Positions 1-8,606 are shown, counted from the stretch's first letter. The stretch: 19,167 nt of DNA from Prevotella sp. UBA7551 (GCA_002479145.1 DLLX01000008.1:527-19693), one strand, 5' to 3'. Notes: generated from the letters alone by a model not told the origin. Numbers and translations are program-made.

Positions 1-643
1 CATGTGCCACCAGATAGGCGTTGCAACGGGAGAACTGATGCTGCCCAAACCAGCCGCCACGGTTGGCAGACAGCGGTGAGGGATGGACGCTTTCGAGCAC
101 CAAATGGCGCGAAGCGTCGATGAGATACTTCTTTCCTCGGGCGAAACCTCCCCACAACATGAACACCAAGTGGTCGCGTCCGTCGCTCAAAGCACGGATG
201 GCGGCATCGGTAAATGTGCCCCATCCCATGCGCTGATGGCTGTTGGCCTGATGCGCCCGCACCGTAAGTGTGGCGTTGAGGAGCAGCACGCCCTGCTCTG
301 CCCAGCGGGTAAGGTCGCCCGAAGGGGGCGAGTCGATGCCCAAGTCGTCCTTGATCTCCTTGTAGATGTTGACGAGTGAGGGTGGGATGGCAACGCCATC
401 GGGCACAGAAAAGCTCAGTCCCATGGCCTGTCCCGGCTCATGATAGGGGTCTTGCCCGATGATAACGACCCGCACTTTGTCGAAAGGACACAGGTTGAAG
501 GCGTTGAAGATGAGCCGTCCCGGCGGATAACACGGGACGGAGGCATACTCCTTGCGCACCGATTCGGCAAGTTGTGCGAAGTAGGGCTTGGCAAATTCTG
601 GGGCCAAACGGGTCTTCCAGCTCTGCTCTATATGGACATCCAT
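1..643 (-). CDS. ung: Uracil-DNA glycosylase, family 1 (3' end off window)
   Basis: The enzyme removes uracil from DNA by cleaving the N-glycosidic bond, the first step of base excision repair in the cytoplasm. Translating the minus strand from the ATG at 643 gives 214 codons without a stop before the window edge. The water-activating motif GQDPYH lies at residues 63-68 (catalytic Asp65), LLLNATLTV at 120-128, and the DNA-intercalation loop HPSPLSA at 187-193 (His187). Family members are about 220-230 residues, so only the last few residues should be missing. A TAnnTTTG promoter element lies 28 bp upstream of the start, giving a short leader and supporting this ATG. The gene is divergent from pnp. 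All expected catalytic residues are present. Confidence 0.97.
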   Translation of the reverse strand, partial: MDVHIEQSWKTRLAPEFAKPYFAQLAESVRKEYASVPCYPPGRLIFNAFNLCPFDKVRVVIIGQDPYHEPGQAMGLSFSVPDGVAIPPSLVNIYKEIKDDLGIDSPPSGDLTRWAEQGVLLLNATLTVRAHQANSHQRMGWGTFTDAAIRALSDGRDHLVFMLWGGFARGKKYLIDASRHLVLESVHPSPLSANRGGWFGQHQFSRCNAYLVAH

Positions 644-670
644 GGTGTATGGTGGCTTTGATTATGGGTG

Positions 671-678
671 CAAAAGTA
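671..678 (-). promoter_or_regulatory. Promoter -7 element for ung
   Basis: The minus strand reads TACTTTTG, matching the Bacteroidetes sigma-ABfr -7 consensus TAnnTTTG. It lies 28 bp before the ung start, so transcription would begin about 20 nt upstream of the ATG. I see no good -33 element. Confidence 0.55.
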
Positions 679-940
679 CGCTTTTTCACCCGAAAGGACG
701 TGCCTGGGCAAGGCTTTTTCCATTCTTCCGCCACTTTTCCCACTCCATCCAAAATCACGGCAAGGCGACAAAGCGAAGCCGAAGAGGCCGAGGGACAGAA
801 CAGGAGCGCACAAGAAGCAGAACGGTAATGTCCATGGGAGGAAGGGAATATGTCGCAACGGAAAGGAAACCAGCCGACACCTATTCATTAAAAAAAGCGA
901 AAACTATCCCAGTACCGGCACATATCTGAGAAAATATGGC

Positions 941-948
941 TAAATTTG
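941..948 (+). promoter_or_regulatory. Promoter -7 element for pnp
   Basis: TAAATTTG matches TAnnTTTG exactly. It implies transcription starting near 955 and a leader of about 120 nt before the pnp ATG. No clear -33 element is visible 19-21 bp upstream. No strong stem-loop is apparent in the leader of the kind that mediates pnp autoregulation in enterobacteria. Confidence 0.5.
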
Positions 949-1076
949 CGTGATTTTAGTTTTTTGGGAAGACATTGTCACGGCTGATAAACGAAGAAGC
1001 TGGTAGGTGAACGGTTGGACCATTTGCCTTTCCCTTGAGATGTAGGTCAAAACAATAAAGATTAATTATTTTTTAG

Positions 1077-3284
1077 ATGAACGTGATTACTAAAACAGTT
1101 CAATTGCCTGATGGGCGTTCCATCACGATTGAAACGGGAAAGGTCGCAAAGCAAGCCGATGGTTCCGCTGTCCTAAAGATGGGCAACACCGTGCTCCTGG
1201 CCACTGTTTGCGCCGCCAAAGAAGCAGTACCAGGTACCGATTTCATGCCTTTGCAGGTAGATTACCGCGAGCAATACGCCGCAGCCGGGCGTTTCCCGGG
1301 CGGATTTACCAAGCGCGAGGGCAAGCCAAGTGACAACGAAATCCTCACTTCCCGACTCGTTGACCGCGCCTTGCGGCCGCTGTTCCCCTCCGATTACCAC
1401 ACGGAGGTCTATGTACAGGTCATGCTTTTGTCCGCCGACGGAGTGGATCAGCCCGACGCGCTGGCCGGTTTCGCCGCCTCATGTGCCATGGCTTGCAGCG
1501 ACATTCCCTTCGAATGCCCCATCTCTGAGTGCCGCGTGGCACGCATTGGCGGCCAGTATGTCATCGACCCGACGGCCGAACAGATGAAGAATGCGGACAT
1601 GGACCTCATGGTGGGTGCCACAAAGGACAATATCATGATGGTGGAAGGCGAGATGAACGAGGTGTCGGAGCAAGACCTTATCGCCGCGCTGAAGGCCGCA
1701 CACGAGGCCATCAAGCCCATGTGCGCGCTGCAAGAGGAGCTGATGAAAGAGCTGGGCACCGACGTGAAGCGCGAATATGACGACGAGACCAACGACGAAG
1801 AGCTGCGCCAGCAAGTCAGGAACGAGCTCTACCAGAGTGCCTACGACCTCGTGAAGAAGGCCCTGCCGAAGAAGGAACGCGAAGAGGCTTTCACCCAATT
1901 GATTACCGATTTCCTTGAGAAATACGACGCAGCACACAGCGATCTCGACACCGAGGAGCTGGAAGAGAAGCACGCCGAGGCAGAAAGATACTACGCAGAC
2001 GTGGAGCGCGATGCCATGCGGCGCTGCGTCTTGGACGAGGGCGTGCGACTGGACGGCCGCAAGACCACCGATATACGCCCCATCTGGTGCGAGATCTCGC
2101 CGCTTCCCATGCCTCACGGCTCCGCAATATTCACCCGTGGAGAGACACAGAGCCTCAGTACTTGCACCCTTGGCACGAAGCTCGACGAGAAATTGGTCGA
2201 CGATGTGCTCGACAAGTCCTACCAGCGCTTCCTCCTTCACTACAACTTTCCGCCTTTCTGCACCGGCGAGGCTAAGGCACAGCGCAGCGTAGGACGCCGC
2301 GAGATAGGCCATGGTCACCTGGCCTGGCGCGCATTGAAGGGTCAGATACCTGAGGACTTCCCCTATACGGTGCGGCTGGTGAGCCAGATTCTGGAGTCGA
2401 ACGGCTCCTCGTCGATGGCCACAGTGTGCGCAGGAACGCTGGCTTTGATGGATGCCGGCGTGCCAATGAAGAAGCCTGTGTCGGGCATTGCGATGGGATT
2501 GATCAAGAATCCGGGCGAAGACAAGTACGCCATCCTCTCCGATATCCTCGGAGATGAGGACCATTTGGGCGACATGGACTTCAAGACGACGGGCACAAAA
2601 GACGGTCTCACCGCCACACAGATGGACATCAAGTGCGACGGACTGTCCTTCGAGATTCTCGAAAAGGCCCTCATGCAGGCCAAGGCCGGCCGTGAGCACA
2701 TCTTGGAGAAGCTCACCGAGACCATAGCAGAGCCGCGCAAGGAGCTGAAACCGCAAGTACCGCGCATCGAAGCCTTCGATATCCCGAAGGAATTCATTGG
2801 TGCGGTCATCGGTCCGGGCGGAAAAATCATCCAGCAAATGCAGGAAGACACCGGCGCAACGATTACGATTGACGAGACGGACGGCGTAGGAAAGGTGCAA
2901 GTGAGCGCACCAAACAAGGAGAGTATAGACGCTGCAATGCAGAAAATCAAGGCAATCGTCGCCATTCCCGAGGTGGGTGAGGTGTACGAAGGAACCATTC
3001 GCTCCATCATGCCCTACGGTTGCTTCGTCGAAATCCTCCCGGGTAAGGACGGATTGCTCCACATTTCGGAGATAAACTGGAACAGACTCAACACCGTTGA
3101 GGACGCCGGGCTGCACGAAGGCGACAAGATCAAAGTGAAGCTCATGGAGATTGACCCGAAGACGGGCAAGTACAAGCTCTCCCACAGGGTCCTCGAGCCG
3201 AAGCCGGAGGGTTACCAAGAGCGGCCACGCCGGCCGCGCGGGGAGCGCAGAGGCGGCCCACGTCGCGAGCCGAACAAGGAGTAA
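1077..3284 (+). CDS. pnp: Polyribonucleotide nucleotidyltransferase (PNPase)
   Basis: PNPase degrades RNA 3' to 5' by phosphorolysis, releasing nucleoside diphosphates; it acts as a cytoplasmic trimer. The 735-residue product has the full family architecture: a first RNase PH domain (about 10-145), an all-helical linker, a second RNase PH domain starting near Arg324 (RLDGR), a KH domain (about 555-615, GxxG loop GPGGK at 579-583) and an S1 domain (about 634-703). The catalytic triplet of the second PH domain sits in EDHLGDMDFK, with Asp495, Asp501 and Lys503 corresponding to E. coli Asp486, Asp492 and Lys494. The tail after S1 is short and rich in Arg, Pro and Gly, which could add RNA contacts. 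The AT-rich stretch just before the ATG lacks a Shine-Dalgarno sequence, as is normal in Bacteroidetes. The gene appears monocistronic, ending at the terminator at 3466. rpsO, the usual neighbour in many bacteria, is absent. Confidence 0.98.
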   Translation: MNVITKTVQLPDGRSITIETGKVAKQADGSAVLKMGNTVLLATVCAAKEAVPGTDFMPLQVDYREQYAAAGRFPGGFTKREGKPSDNEILTSRLVDRALRPLFPSDYHTEVYVQVMLLSADGVDQPDALAGFAASCAMACSDIPFECPISECRVARIGGQYVIDPTAEQMKNADMDLMVGATKDNIMMVEGEMNEVSEQDLIAALKAAHEAIKPMCALQEELMKELGTDVKREYDDETNDEELRQQVRNELYQSAYDLVKKALPKKEREEAFTQLITDFLEKYDAAHSDLDTEELEEKHAEAERYYADVERDAMRRCVLDEGVRLDGRKTTDIRPIWCEISPLPMPHGSAIFTRGETQSLSTCTLGTKLDEKLVDDVLDKSYQRFLLHYNFPPFCTGEAKAQRSVGRREIGHGHLAWRALKGQIPEDFPYTVRLVSQILESNGSSSMATVCAGTLALMDAGVPMKKPVSGIAMGLIKNPGEDKYAILSDILGDEDHLGDMDFKTTGTKDGLTATQMDIKCDGLSFEILEKALMQAKAGREHILEKLTETIAEPRKELKPQVPRIEAFDIPKEFIGAVIGPGGKIIQQMQEDTGATITIDETDGVGKVQVSAPNKESIDAAMQKIKAIVAIPEVGEVYEGTIRSIMPYGCFVEILPGKDGLLHISEINWNRLNTVEDAGLHEGDKIKVKLMEIDPKTGKYKLSHRVLEPKPEGYQERPRRPRGERRGGPRREPNKE

Positions 3285-3465
3285 GGGGCTCGGAAACGTG
3301 TCCAAAGGCCGGGTCTCCCGCTTCGCAAAAGTAGCAGAAAGGAAGACGACGGCACAGCAAAATGAAGTCTCTCTTGCATTCTCTTTGGACAAGTTGGCAC
3401 CTGGTTCGGCCAGAAAAGCCAATGCGCCTACCTAAAAAGAAGATGAATGCTTTTTAATAACTGAG

Positions 3466-3498
3466 TCCCCTGCTGCGTGATGCAGCAGGGGATTTTTG
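3466..3498 (+). terminator. Rho-independent terminator of pnp
   Basis: A perfect 11-bp stem (TCCCCTGCTGC at 3466-3476 with GCAGCAGGGGA at 3482-3492) closes a 5-nt loop and is followed by TTTTTG. It lies about 180 nt downstream of the pnp stop; the sequence between shows no recognisable gene. Confidence 0.9.
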
Positions 3499-3562
3499 TT
3501 TCCATCAAGCGTTGACGCGGCATAATCATAAAGCCACCCCACTCCCCTGCTTTCCACAACAA

Positions 3563-3694
3563 GAAAAGATGGTCTTGCAATAGGGGCTGAATGGCGTTGC
3601 AATAGGGGCTATATTAGCTTGCGATTCAGGCTATATTAGCTTGCGATTCAGCCCCTATTACAAAGCCATTCAGCCCCTATTGTAAAGCATGGGT
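3563..3694. repeat. Degenerate 22-bp-period repeat array, also a long inverted repeat
   Basis: The stretch divides into about six consecutive 22-bp units starting at 3563, 3585, 3607, 3629, 3651 and 3673. The units at 3607 and 3629 are identical (beginning GGCTATATTAGC); the others match their neighbours at roughly 14 of 22 positions. The array is also palindromic at large scale: 3579-3610 and 3650-3681 are 32-bp inverted arms with two mismatches, each carrying two copies of AATAGGGGCT 22 bp apart. It lies between two terminators facing each other, so it is unlikely to be a promoter or operator of a neighbouring gene. Confidence 0.85.
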
Positions 3695-3829
3695 AAACGA
3701 AACCAAAGGCAGACTGTACTTTCGGGTGAAATCGGGAGGCCATTCCACTCATTGGAAACACGGAAAGCAACGGTCCAAAGTCAAGGGCACAGCCTCGTCT
3801 CCGCATGATCATCTTTGAGCAAAAGCATC

Positions 3830-3868
3830 AAAAAAGGCCTCAGCCATGAGACATAGCTGAAGCCTTTT
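3830..3868 (-). terminator. Terminator of the six-gene envelope operon
   Basis: Arms at 3832-3844 and 3856-3868 form a 13-bp stem with one mismatch around an 11-nt loop. On the minus strand it is followed by TTTTTT. It lies about 48 nt past the stop codon of the last gene. A few Ts also follow it on the plus strand, so it may work in both directions. Confidence 0.85.
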
Positions 3869-3915
3869 GCTTTATTTCTTCGCGCTCTTTTGCGCGAGAT
3901 GAGTAGTGCGAAGCG

Positions 3916-5823
3916 TTACTTCACAATGACCTTCACGGTGCGGCCGTCGCTCAACTTGATGATGTTCAGGCCCTTCACCGGAGCGTCTACACGCTGGCCG
4001 GCGGCGTTGTAGCGCGCCACTTCAACGGCATTCTCGCTGTTGTTGGTGACACCCTCTATGCCAGTAACTTCTTTGAGGCTCATGCCGATGGAGTTCTCAA
4101 TGCGGTTGTCGAGCACATTCGAGGCATTGTGCTTGTTGAGGAAGGCCACAAAGCGCAGGTCATCCTTCTTCCAGCTTGAGTTGATATCAATGTCGTAAGA
4201 GGTGGAGAAGCGATTGTTGGCCCAAGCTACGGGGTCGCCCCAGGAGCTGTTGTAATAGCGAATGACGTGCTGGTGGGTAAACTTACCAGAGGCACCCGAC
4301 TGCGATTTGGCAGCAATGTTGTCCTCGGTCATATAGACCGTGAGCAGGGAATTGTCAATATCGTAAGCATTATTGGCCTCACCGGAGATGATCAACGTCA
4401 CCTTACTGTTGTCGCTATTGGGCACAACCTGCATCGAAAGCTGTGCGTTGGCCTGAGTCTGGGTGAGATAATAATCCACAATCTGCTTGATTTCGTTCGC
4501 GCTTCCAGGAATCGTCACATTGTCTTTCTCGCCCTCCGCATACGAAGAATTGAAGTCTGGCTCACGGTTGAACATCAGTGCGGGGGCATAAGTGTAGCCT
4601 GCATCATTGAAGAGATAGGTCAGGTCCTTGTCGCATTGCTGCGTGAGCCAGTCGGTGTAGTAAGCCGAATGGTGGCAGACAGCATAGACCTTGCTGAGGT
4701 CAGCGGTCTCAAGATAATCGTGAAGATAGCCGGCTACACGTGGACAGTTGGGGCATTTCTCGGTGGTAAACTCCTCAATGACCATGTTGCGCTCGAAGAG
4801 TGTGGAAGAAACTCCAACCGTTCCTTCTGCCACTTTGTCCTCGGCTTCGTTGTCATGTCCGTTGACCTTGGTAATCTCTATCTTCACATTCTTCTTTGCA
4901 TCAACACTTCCGCAGGGCACAGAAATCTTGAACAAGCCATTGTTACCAGTAGCAACGGCTGGGCTGATGGCTACATGCTGCTCCTCACCTGCCACGCCAT
5001 CGACGGTGACCACGTAGTCAAGGCTGGACACTGCCTCTACTGAGTTGTTGAAAAAGCTTACCTCTATGTTCACATTCTTATTGATACTGCCCGTTATTGT
5101 ACCGAAGTCAGACGGGGTAACATCATACTGTGCGAAGGTGCCTTCAACGAGTAACTGCACGCTAAGGTTATTTCCATTCGTGGTAAAACCGTACCAACCT
5201 TCGCCAGATCCACCACTTGAGGCGGGGATGTTGGTATAAATCCAAAGTGCATTATCGCTGTTTCCCTCCTCCACACAAGAGAAAGGATAGCAGTCATCCG
5301 AGTAGTATTGTCCGCTCTTGGTGTTCTTCTGGGTGTAGTCGTAACCCACGAAATAACCCTGTCCGCTGGTGATTTCCACCGGCGTGGAGAGGGTAATCTC
5401 GTTCCATCCCGTTGAGGTAGAGGCCACATCCTGACTGGTAATCTCATCGCCAAGTGACGGCTGACTTACTGATCCCGTCGCACCCATGATGAAGAAGCGG
5501 CTGCTACCGACAGCGGCACAGAGCCCTACGCGCATTCCTACAATCTTCTTGCCCACATAGCCCTTCATCATATCCGGGGTCAAAAAGATGGCGGCCTTGT
5601 TGTCACCGGGGTAGTCTGGAACGCCCATTCCATACTGTGCCAATGCGTCGGAGGAATAAAGACCGGCCCAACGCTGGTTGGCGGCAATCTTTGCCACTTT
5701 CTTTGCGCCTGCCTGCTGGACGGCAACGGGGCTGACAGCGACGACTCGGGTCGACTGTTGTACCTGTGCGGAGACATTCAATGCGAATGCTGCTGCCGCA
5801 ATAGTTAGTAATACTTTGTTCAT
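3916..5823 (-). CDS. Secreted Omp28-like protein with CPNC motif and T9SS sorting domain
   Basis: The 635-residue protein starts with a signal peptide (MNKVLLTIAAAAFALNVSAQ). Residues 25-340 look like beta-rich adhesin or carbohydrate-binding-type domains. From about 345 a thioredoxin-like segment of the Omp28 type begins (VIEEFTTEKCPNC, CxxC at 357-360), with a proline in YAPALMF where thioredoxin folds carry the cis-Pro. The last 35 residues (EVARYNAAGQR...KGLNIIKL...) are a T9SS C-terminal sorting domain, preceded by the linker TGIEGV, so the mature protein is expected on the cell surface or released. It is the last gene of the operon, 38 bp behind the related gene at 5862-7748. Signal, CxxC and sorting domain are directly visible; the Omp28 family name is from recognition, and a thiol redox role is inference. 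Confidence 0.85.
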   Translation of the reverse strand: MNKVLLTIAAAAFALNVSAQVQQSTRVVAVSPVAVQQAGAKKVAKIAANQRWAGLYSSDALAQYGMGVPDYPGDNKAAIFLTPDMMKGYVGKKIVGMRVGLCAAVGSSRFFIMGATGSVSQPSLGDEITSQDVASTSTGWNEITLSTPVEITSGQGYFVGYDYTQKNTKSGQYYSDDCYPFSCVEEGNSDNALWIYTNIPASSGGSGEGWYGFTTNGNNLSVQLLVEGTFAQYDVTPSDFGTITGSINKNVNIEVSFFNNSVEAVSSLDYVVTVDGVAGEEQHVAISPAVATGNNGLFKISVPCGSVDAKKNVKIEITKVNGHDNEAEDKVAEGTVGVSSTLFERNMVIEEFTTEKCPNCPRVAGYLHDYLETADLSKVYAVCHHSAYYTDWLTQQCDKDLTYLFNDAGYTYAPALMFNREPDFNSSYAEGEKDNVTIPGSANEIKQIVDYYLTQTQANAQLSMQVVPNSDNSKVTLIISGEANNAYDIDNSLLTVYMTEDNIAAKSQSGASGKFTHQHVIRYYNSSWGDPVAWANNRFSTSYDIDINSSWKKDDLRFVAFLNKHNASNVLDNRIENSIGMSLKEVTGIEGVTNNSENAVEVARYNAAGQRVDAPVKGLNIIKLSDGRTVKVIVK

Positions 5824-5861
5824 ATTCTTATAATTTGATAAATAATAAAAGAAGCAAGGAA

Positions 5862-7748
5862 TTATCTCACGAGAACCTTTACGGTCTTTCCGTTGCTGTA
5901 TCTCACGATGTTCAAGCCCTTCTGGGGGGCAGAGATGCGCTGACCAGCAGCGTTGTAGCGCGCCACTTCTTCGGCCTCAGTGCCGAGTTGGCCCACCGAC
6001 TCCACTCCTGCGAGCGCGGAGATGTGGCTGTTCTTGGCCACATTGACCACATATCCCGTGGCCTTGTCGGTGATCACGGCAATGACGGAGACCTTGTCTT
6101 TATTGACATACGGCTTGAGCGAGTTCTTGGTCGGCATCCTCAGCGTATAGGAAGAGGTGACCGTGCACCCCGCCGTGAGCGGATCGAGCGTGGCCAACGT
6201 GCTGGAAGAGTTATAGGAAGCGGCGATCACCACATCGTCGTAGGCGAGATTGCGAATCGGATTGGCTCCATGCTCACCGCCTTTGCAGAACTGCTGGAGG
6301 TTTACATCAGAGCCATACTCTCCTTCTCCAATGGTGTATTGGGCAAAATTGTTGTTCTGTCCCCATGCGGCATTGTCTCCATAGAGGCTGTCGGCAACGA
6401 GAATGAACGCTATATCGTAGTTGCCCGCGATGTTAGACTCCACGACTGCCGTGGCCGTCACTTCCGTCTGGTCCTCGTTCCACACTCCTGCTACGCTCAC
6501 ACCCACCTCTGCCGTGTTGTCCAAATAGGGTGCAACGTCATAGTAACTGCCCAAAGGTGTTTGGCTTGTGCCGTAGTACGGGTCGAAGCTCTGGCCTTTC
6601 CGGTTCACAATGCAGAGCGGTGCGCTGCCCGCAGCAAGGTTGTTGAGCTTGATATACTCACGGGGAGCCATCGGGTCGGTGCTGGCATTGTAGCGGTGGA
6701 TGGCCACTCCGACGAAACGGTCGCCCAAAGTCTTGGCCAGATTCTGCATGCCTACGATGCCGCGAGGACACCATCCGCATCCCGTTCCGGTCATTTCCTC
6801 AACAAAAACGCGCTGCACAAACTCCTTGAAAACGGTGGTACAGGTGCCCGAAGCCGATGTGGCGACTGCCTGATTCTCCACCCCATTGACCTTCGTCACG
6901 GTCAGTTTGACGGGGTAAGTGCCCAATGCGGCGGCAGATGGCAGCTCGATAGGCAGCGTGATGGTCTGCGCGCCAGCCTGCTGGTCGGCCGGAATCGTGA
7001 CGTGATAGGCGCCCGATGTCTTGTCGTCCATGGTAATCGTGTAGTCGAAATCGGTGAGTTTGGCACCCAGATTGCTGAATGTCACATCCACTTTCTTCCG
7101 CTGTCCGAGTGCCACACGGTACGTTCCGAAGTCGCGGGGAGTGACGGCGTTGTCCAATACCTGGTCGGTCTCGACGATTAACTGCACGGCTATGGTCCCA
7201 TATCCGTCGCCCATGTTGTTCCATTCCTCACGACTTGCGCTGCCACCCGTGCCGCGCACGTTGCCATAGATGTAGAGGTCGCGCTTCGGACCGTCCTTAT
7301 ACACGCCGATGGGGTAGTTCTTCCGCGTCTGCGTATACTTGTAAGAGGGCACTATGGCCTTGTAGTCTTCCGAGAGATTAAACTGCTTATCGGTGTCGAA
7401 CATGACGGTATGCCATCCTGCTCCTTCGTTATCTACATCCACAGAGAGCAACTGCTTGTAGGTGTTCTGTGGGGTAACGCCGTGCACGGTCACTCCTGTG
7501 GACTTGGCATCCGTGCCGAGAGCGAAGCGCATCCCGACGACCTTCGCGCCGATATACTGCGCAAAGTCGCTCTTGAGCAGGTAACAACCTGCCTGCATCT
7601 TGCCCGGTGCAGTGGTGATTCCGACAGAGTTGTCGACCTCATCAGAGGTATAATAGCCTACCAAATGCTGATTGGCAGCCAGCCGTTGCTGTGCGGAGAC
7701 CGCCAAAGCTACGAGGGCCAAGGCCAAGGTAAGAATCGTTTTCTTCAT
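5862..7748 (-). CDS. Secreted Omp28-like protein with CGWC motif and T9SS sorting domain
   Basis: I chose the ATG at 7748 rather than the in-frame ATG at 7799, because it begins a clean signal peptide (MKKTILTLALALVALAVSAQ); the product is 628 residues. Its layout parallels the next gene: an N-terminal beta-rich half opening with an ANQ..GYYTSDE segment (the other has ANQ..GLYSSDA), a thioredoxin-like segment (VFVEEMTGTGCGWC, CxxC at 324-327), a further beta domain and a 35-residue T9SS sorting domain (EVARYNAAGQR...KGLNIVRY). The two are clearly paralogues, but their CxxC dipeptides differ (GW here, PN there), suggesting different redox potential or partner. It lies 87 bp after the small cargo gene with no promoter motif between them. 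Whether it is an oxidase, reductase or merely an adhesin with a relic fold cannot be told from sequence. Confidence 0.86.
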   Translation of the reverse strand: MKKTILTLALALVALAVSAQQRLAANQHLVGYYTSDEVDNSVGITTAPGKMQAGCYLLKSDFAQYIGAKVVGMRFALGTDAKSTGVTVHGVTPQNTYKQLLSVDVDNEGAGWHTVMFDTDKQFNLSEDYKAIVPSYKYTQTRKNYPIGVYKDGPKRDLYIYGNVRGTGGSASREEWNNMGDGYGTIAVQLIVETDQVLDNAVTPRDFGTYRVALGQRKKVDVTFSNLGAKLTDFDYTITMDDKTSGAYHVTIPADQQAGAQTITLPIELPSAAALGTYPVKLTVTKVNGVENQAVATSASGTCTTVFKEFVQRVFVEEMTGTGCGWCPRGIVGMQNLAKTLGDRFVGVAIHRYNASTDPMAPREYIKLNNLAAGSAPLCIVNRKGQSFDPYYGTSQTPLGSYYDVAPYLDNTAEVGVSVAGVWNEDQTEVTATAVVESNIAGNYDIAFILVADSLYGDNAAWGQNNNFAQYTIGEGEYGSDVNLQQFCKGGEHGANPIRNLAYDDVVIAASYNSSSTLATLDPLTAGCTVTSSYTLRMPTKNSLKPYVNKDKVSVIAVITDKATGYVVNVAKNSHISALAGVESVGQLGTEAEEVARYNAAGQRISAPQKGLNIVRYSNGKTVKVLVR

Positions 7749-7835
7749 TGATATAAAGTATAATGCGTGTGCGGAGCGCAGGAACTGTGCCCCCCACACG
7801 GTGGATTGACTTGGTAGCGGCAGCTCCCAAGCCGA

Positions 7836-8561
7836 TTACTTATACAACTGTTTCACGGTCTTGCCGTTGGCCAGCTTGATGATGTTGAGTCCCTTCACCG
7901 GCCCATTGACGCGCTGTCCGGCGGCATTGTAGCGTGCCACCTCCTTCACTACGCCGTTGGCGGGGTTCTCGGTGGACTCAATGCCCGTGAGATTGAAGTT
8001 GAAATTGATGGAAATCTGGGGACCTGTGCCTGTCACATCGCCGTATTTGACGATGGGAGTGCCCCATTTGCTCTGCTCTTCAGTGTAGCTGCACACGTCT
8101 GCACGCAGGGTTATGGATGCGGCACCGTCCAAATAAGTCACGTCACCATCCTCATTCTCTTCGGTAGCGGGGACATACTCCAGCAGCATATCGTCGATGG
8201 TACCGGCTTCCTCAATACCATTTTTAATCTGTTCGCCCACCTCTCCGAAGGACTGACAGTTGCCGGCGGCGCAGCATTGGATAGCCGCGCCCTCGTTGAT
8301 GCTGAGGATATTCAGGGTCAAAGCGATGGCTTTCTTCTCCCCGGAGACGTTCTCGGCATACAATGCGGGCTTAATCTGATACACTCCCCAAGCCTCCTCG
8401 GCGTCCGCAGCAGTGTAATTGAGCACAGAACCGTCGGGAATCTCGACGTAAGAGCTGTCAGCCTGCATCTCAACAAAACGGAAACTGTTGTCCTTCTGCT
8501 GTGCCTGGGCAACGCCGACAAAGCACAACAAGGACAAACAAAGTGTGGAAATTTTCTTCAT
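7836..8561 (-). CDS. Small secreted T9SS cargo protein of unknown function
   Basis: A 241-residue protein with signal peptide (MKKISTLCLSLLCFVGVAQA) and, from Glu207, a T9SS sorting domain (EVARYNAAGQRVNG...KGLNIIKL) almost the same as those of the next two genes downstream, after the typical TGIES linker. The central 180 residues match no family I recognise; they contain a cysteine cluster (C96, C97, C102, motif QCCAAGNC) and Cys157. These cysteines could be substrates of the CxxC proteins encoded on both sides, but that is inference. The predicted product is acidic and soluble, with no CxxC motif of its own. The gene sits 96 bp downstream of the Omp28-like lipoprotein gene and 87 bp upstream of the 628-residue paralogue, in the same orientation. 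Confidence 0.8.
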   Translation of the reverse strand: MKKISTLCLSLLCFVGVAQAQQKDNSFRFVEMQADSSYVEIPDGSVLNYTAADAEEAWGVYQIKPALYAENVSGEKKAIALTLNILSINEGAAIQCCAAGNCQSFGEVGEQIKNGIEEAGTIDDMLLEYVPATEENEDGDVTYLDGAASITLRADVCSYTEEQSKWGTPIVKYGDVTGTGPQISINFNFNLTGIESTENPANGVVKEVARYNAAGQRVNGPVKGLNIIKLANGKTVKQLYK

Positions 8562-8606
8562 TATCTTATTTTCTAATTTATATATTCATTCTAATTTGTG
8601 AACCAT

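Larger units (their letters stand above)
644..1076. other. Divergent intergenic region between ung and pnp
   Basis: These 433 bp carry the leader and promoter of ung at one end and the promoter and about 120-nt leader of pnp at the other. Short open frames occur here (for example 588-929 plus), but they overlap each other and the promoter motifs, and none resembles a known protein. I see no tRNA, terminator or repeat in the middle part (about 690-930). Confidence 0.6.
3285..3915. other. Convergent intergenic region with a repeat array
   Basis: These 631 bp separate the convergent pnp gene and the six-gene envelope operon. They hold the pnp 3' untranslated stretch, the pnp terminator (3466-3498), a 22-bp-period repeat array (3563-3694) and the operon terminator (3830-3868). 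No coding region is convincing. A minor 5-bp hairpin (CGCGC at 3881-3885 with GCGCG at 3892-3896) lies between the operon's last stop codon and its terminator. Confidence 0.7.

Noticed and set aside
588..929. Short overlapping frames between ung and pnp
   Set aside because: They overlap one another and the ung promoter, lack any domain, and end just ahead of the pnp promoter.
3326..3333. TACTTTTG on the minus strand just after pnp, a possible antisense promoter
   Set aside because: The motif is short enough to occur by chance several times in 19 kb, the nearest -33-like TTTG is 24 bp away, and nothing credible is encoded downstream.
1479..3422. 647-codon open frame on the minus strand opposite pnp
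   Set aside because: It lies antisense to a fully supported PNPase gene, has leucine-, arginine- and histidine-heavy composition typical of complementary frames, and shows no domain or signal.
3563..3694. CRISPR array
   Set aside because: The units adjoin without unique spacers, differ from one another and are partly inverted; no cas genes are nearby. The same reasoning applies to 18411-18498.
5835..7181. 448-codon open frame on the plus strand
   Set aside because: It is the complement of the 628-residue T9SS cargo gene, whose signal peptide, CxxC segment and sorting domain fix the true strand.
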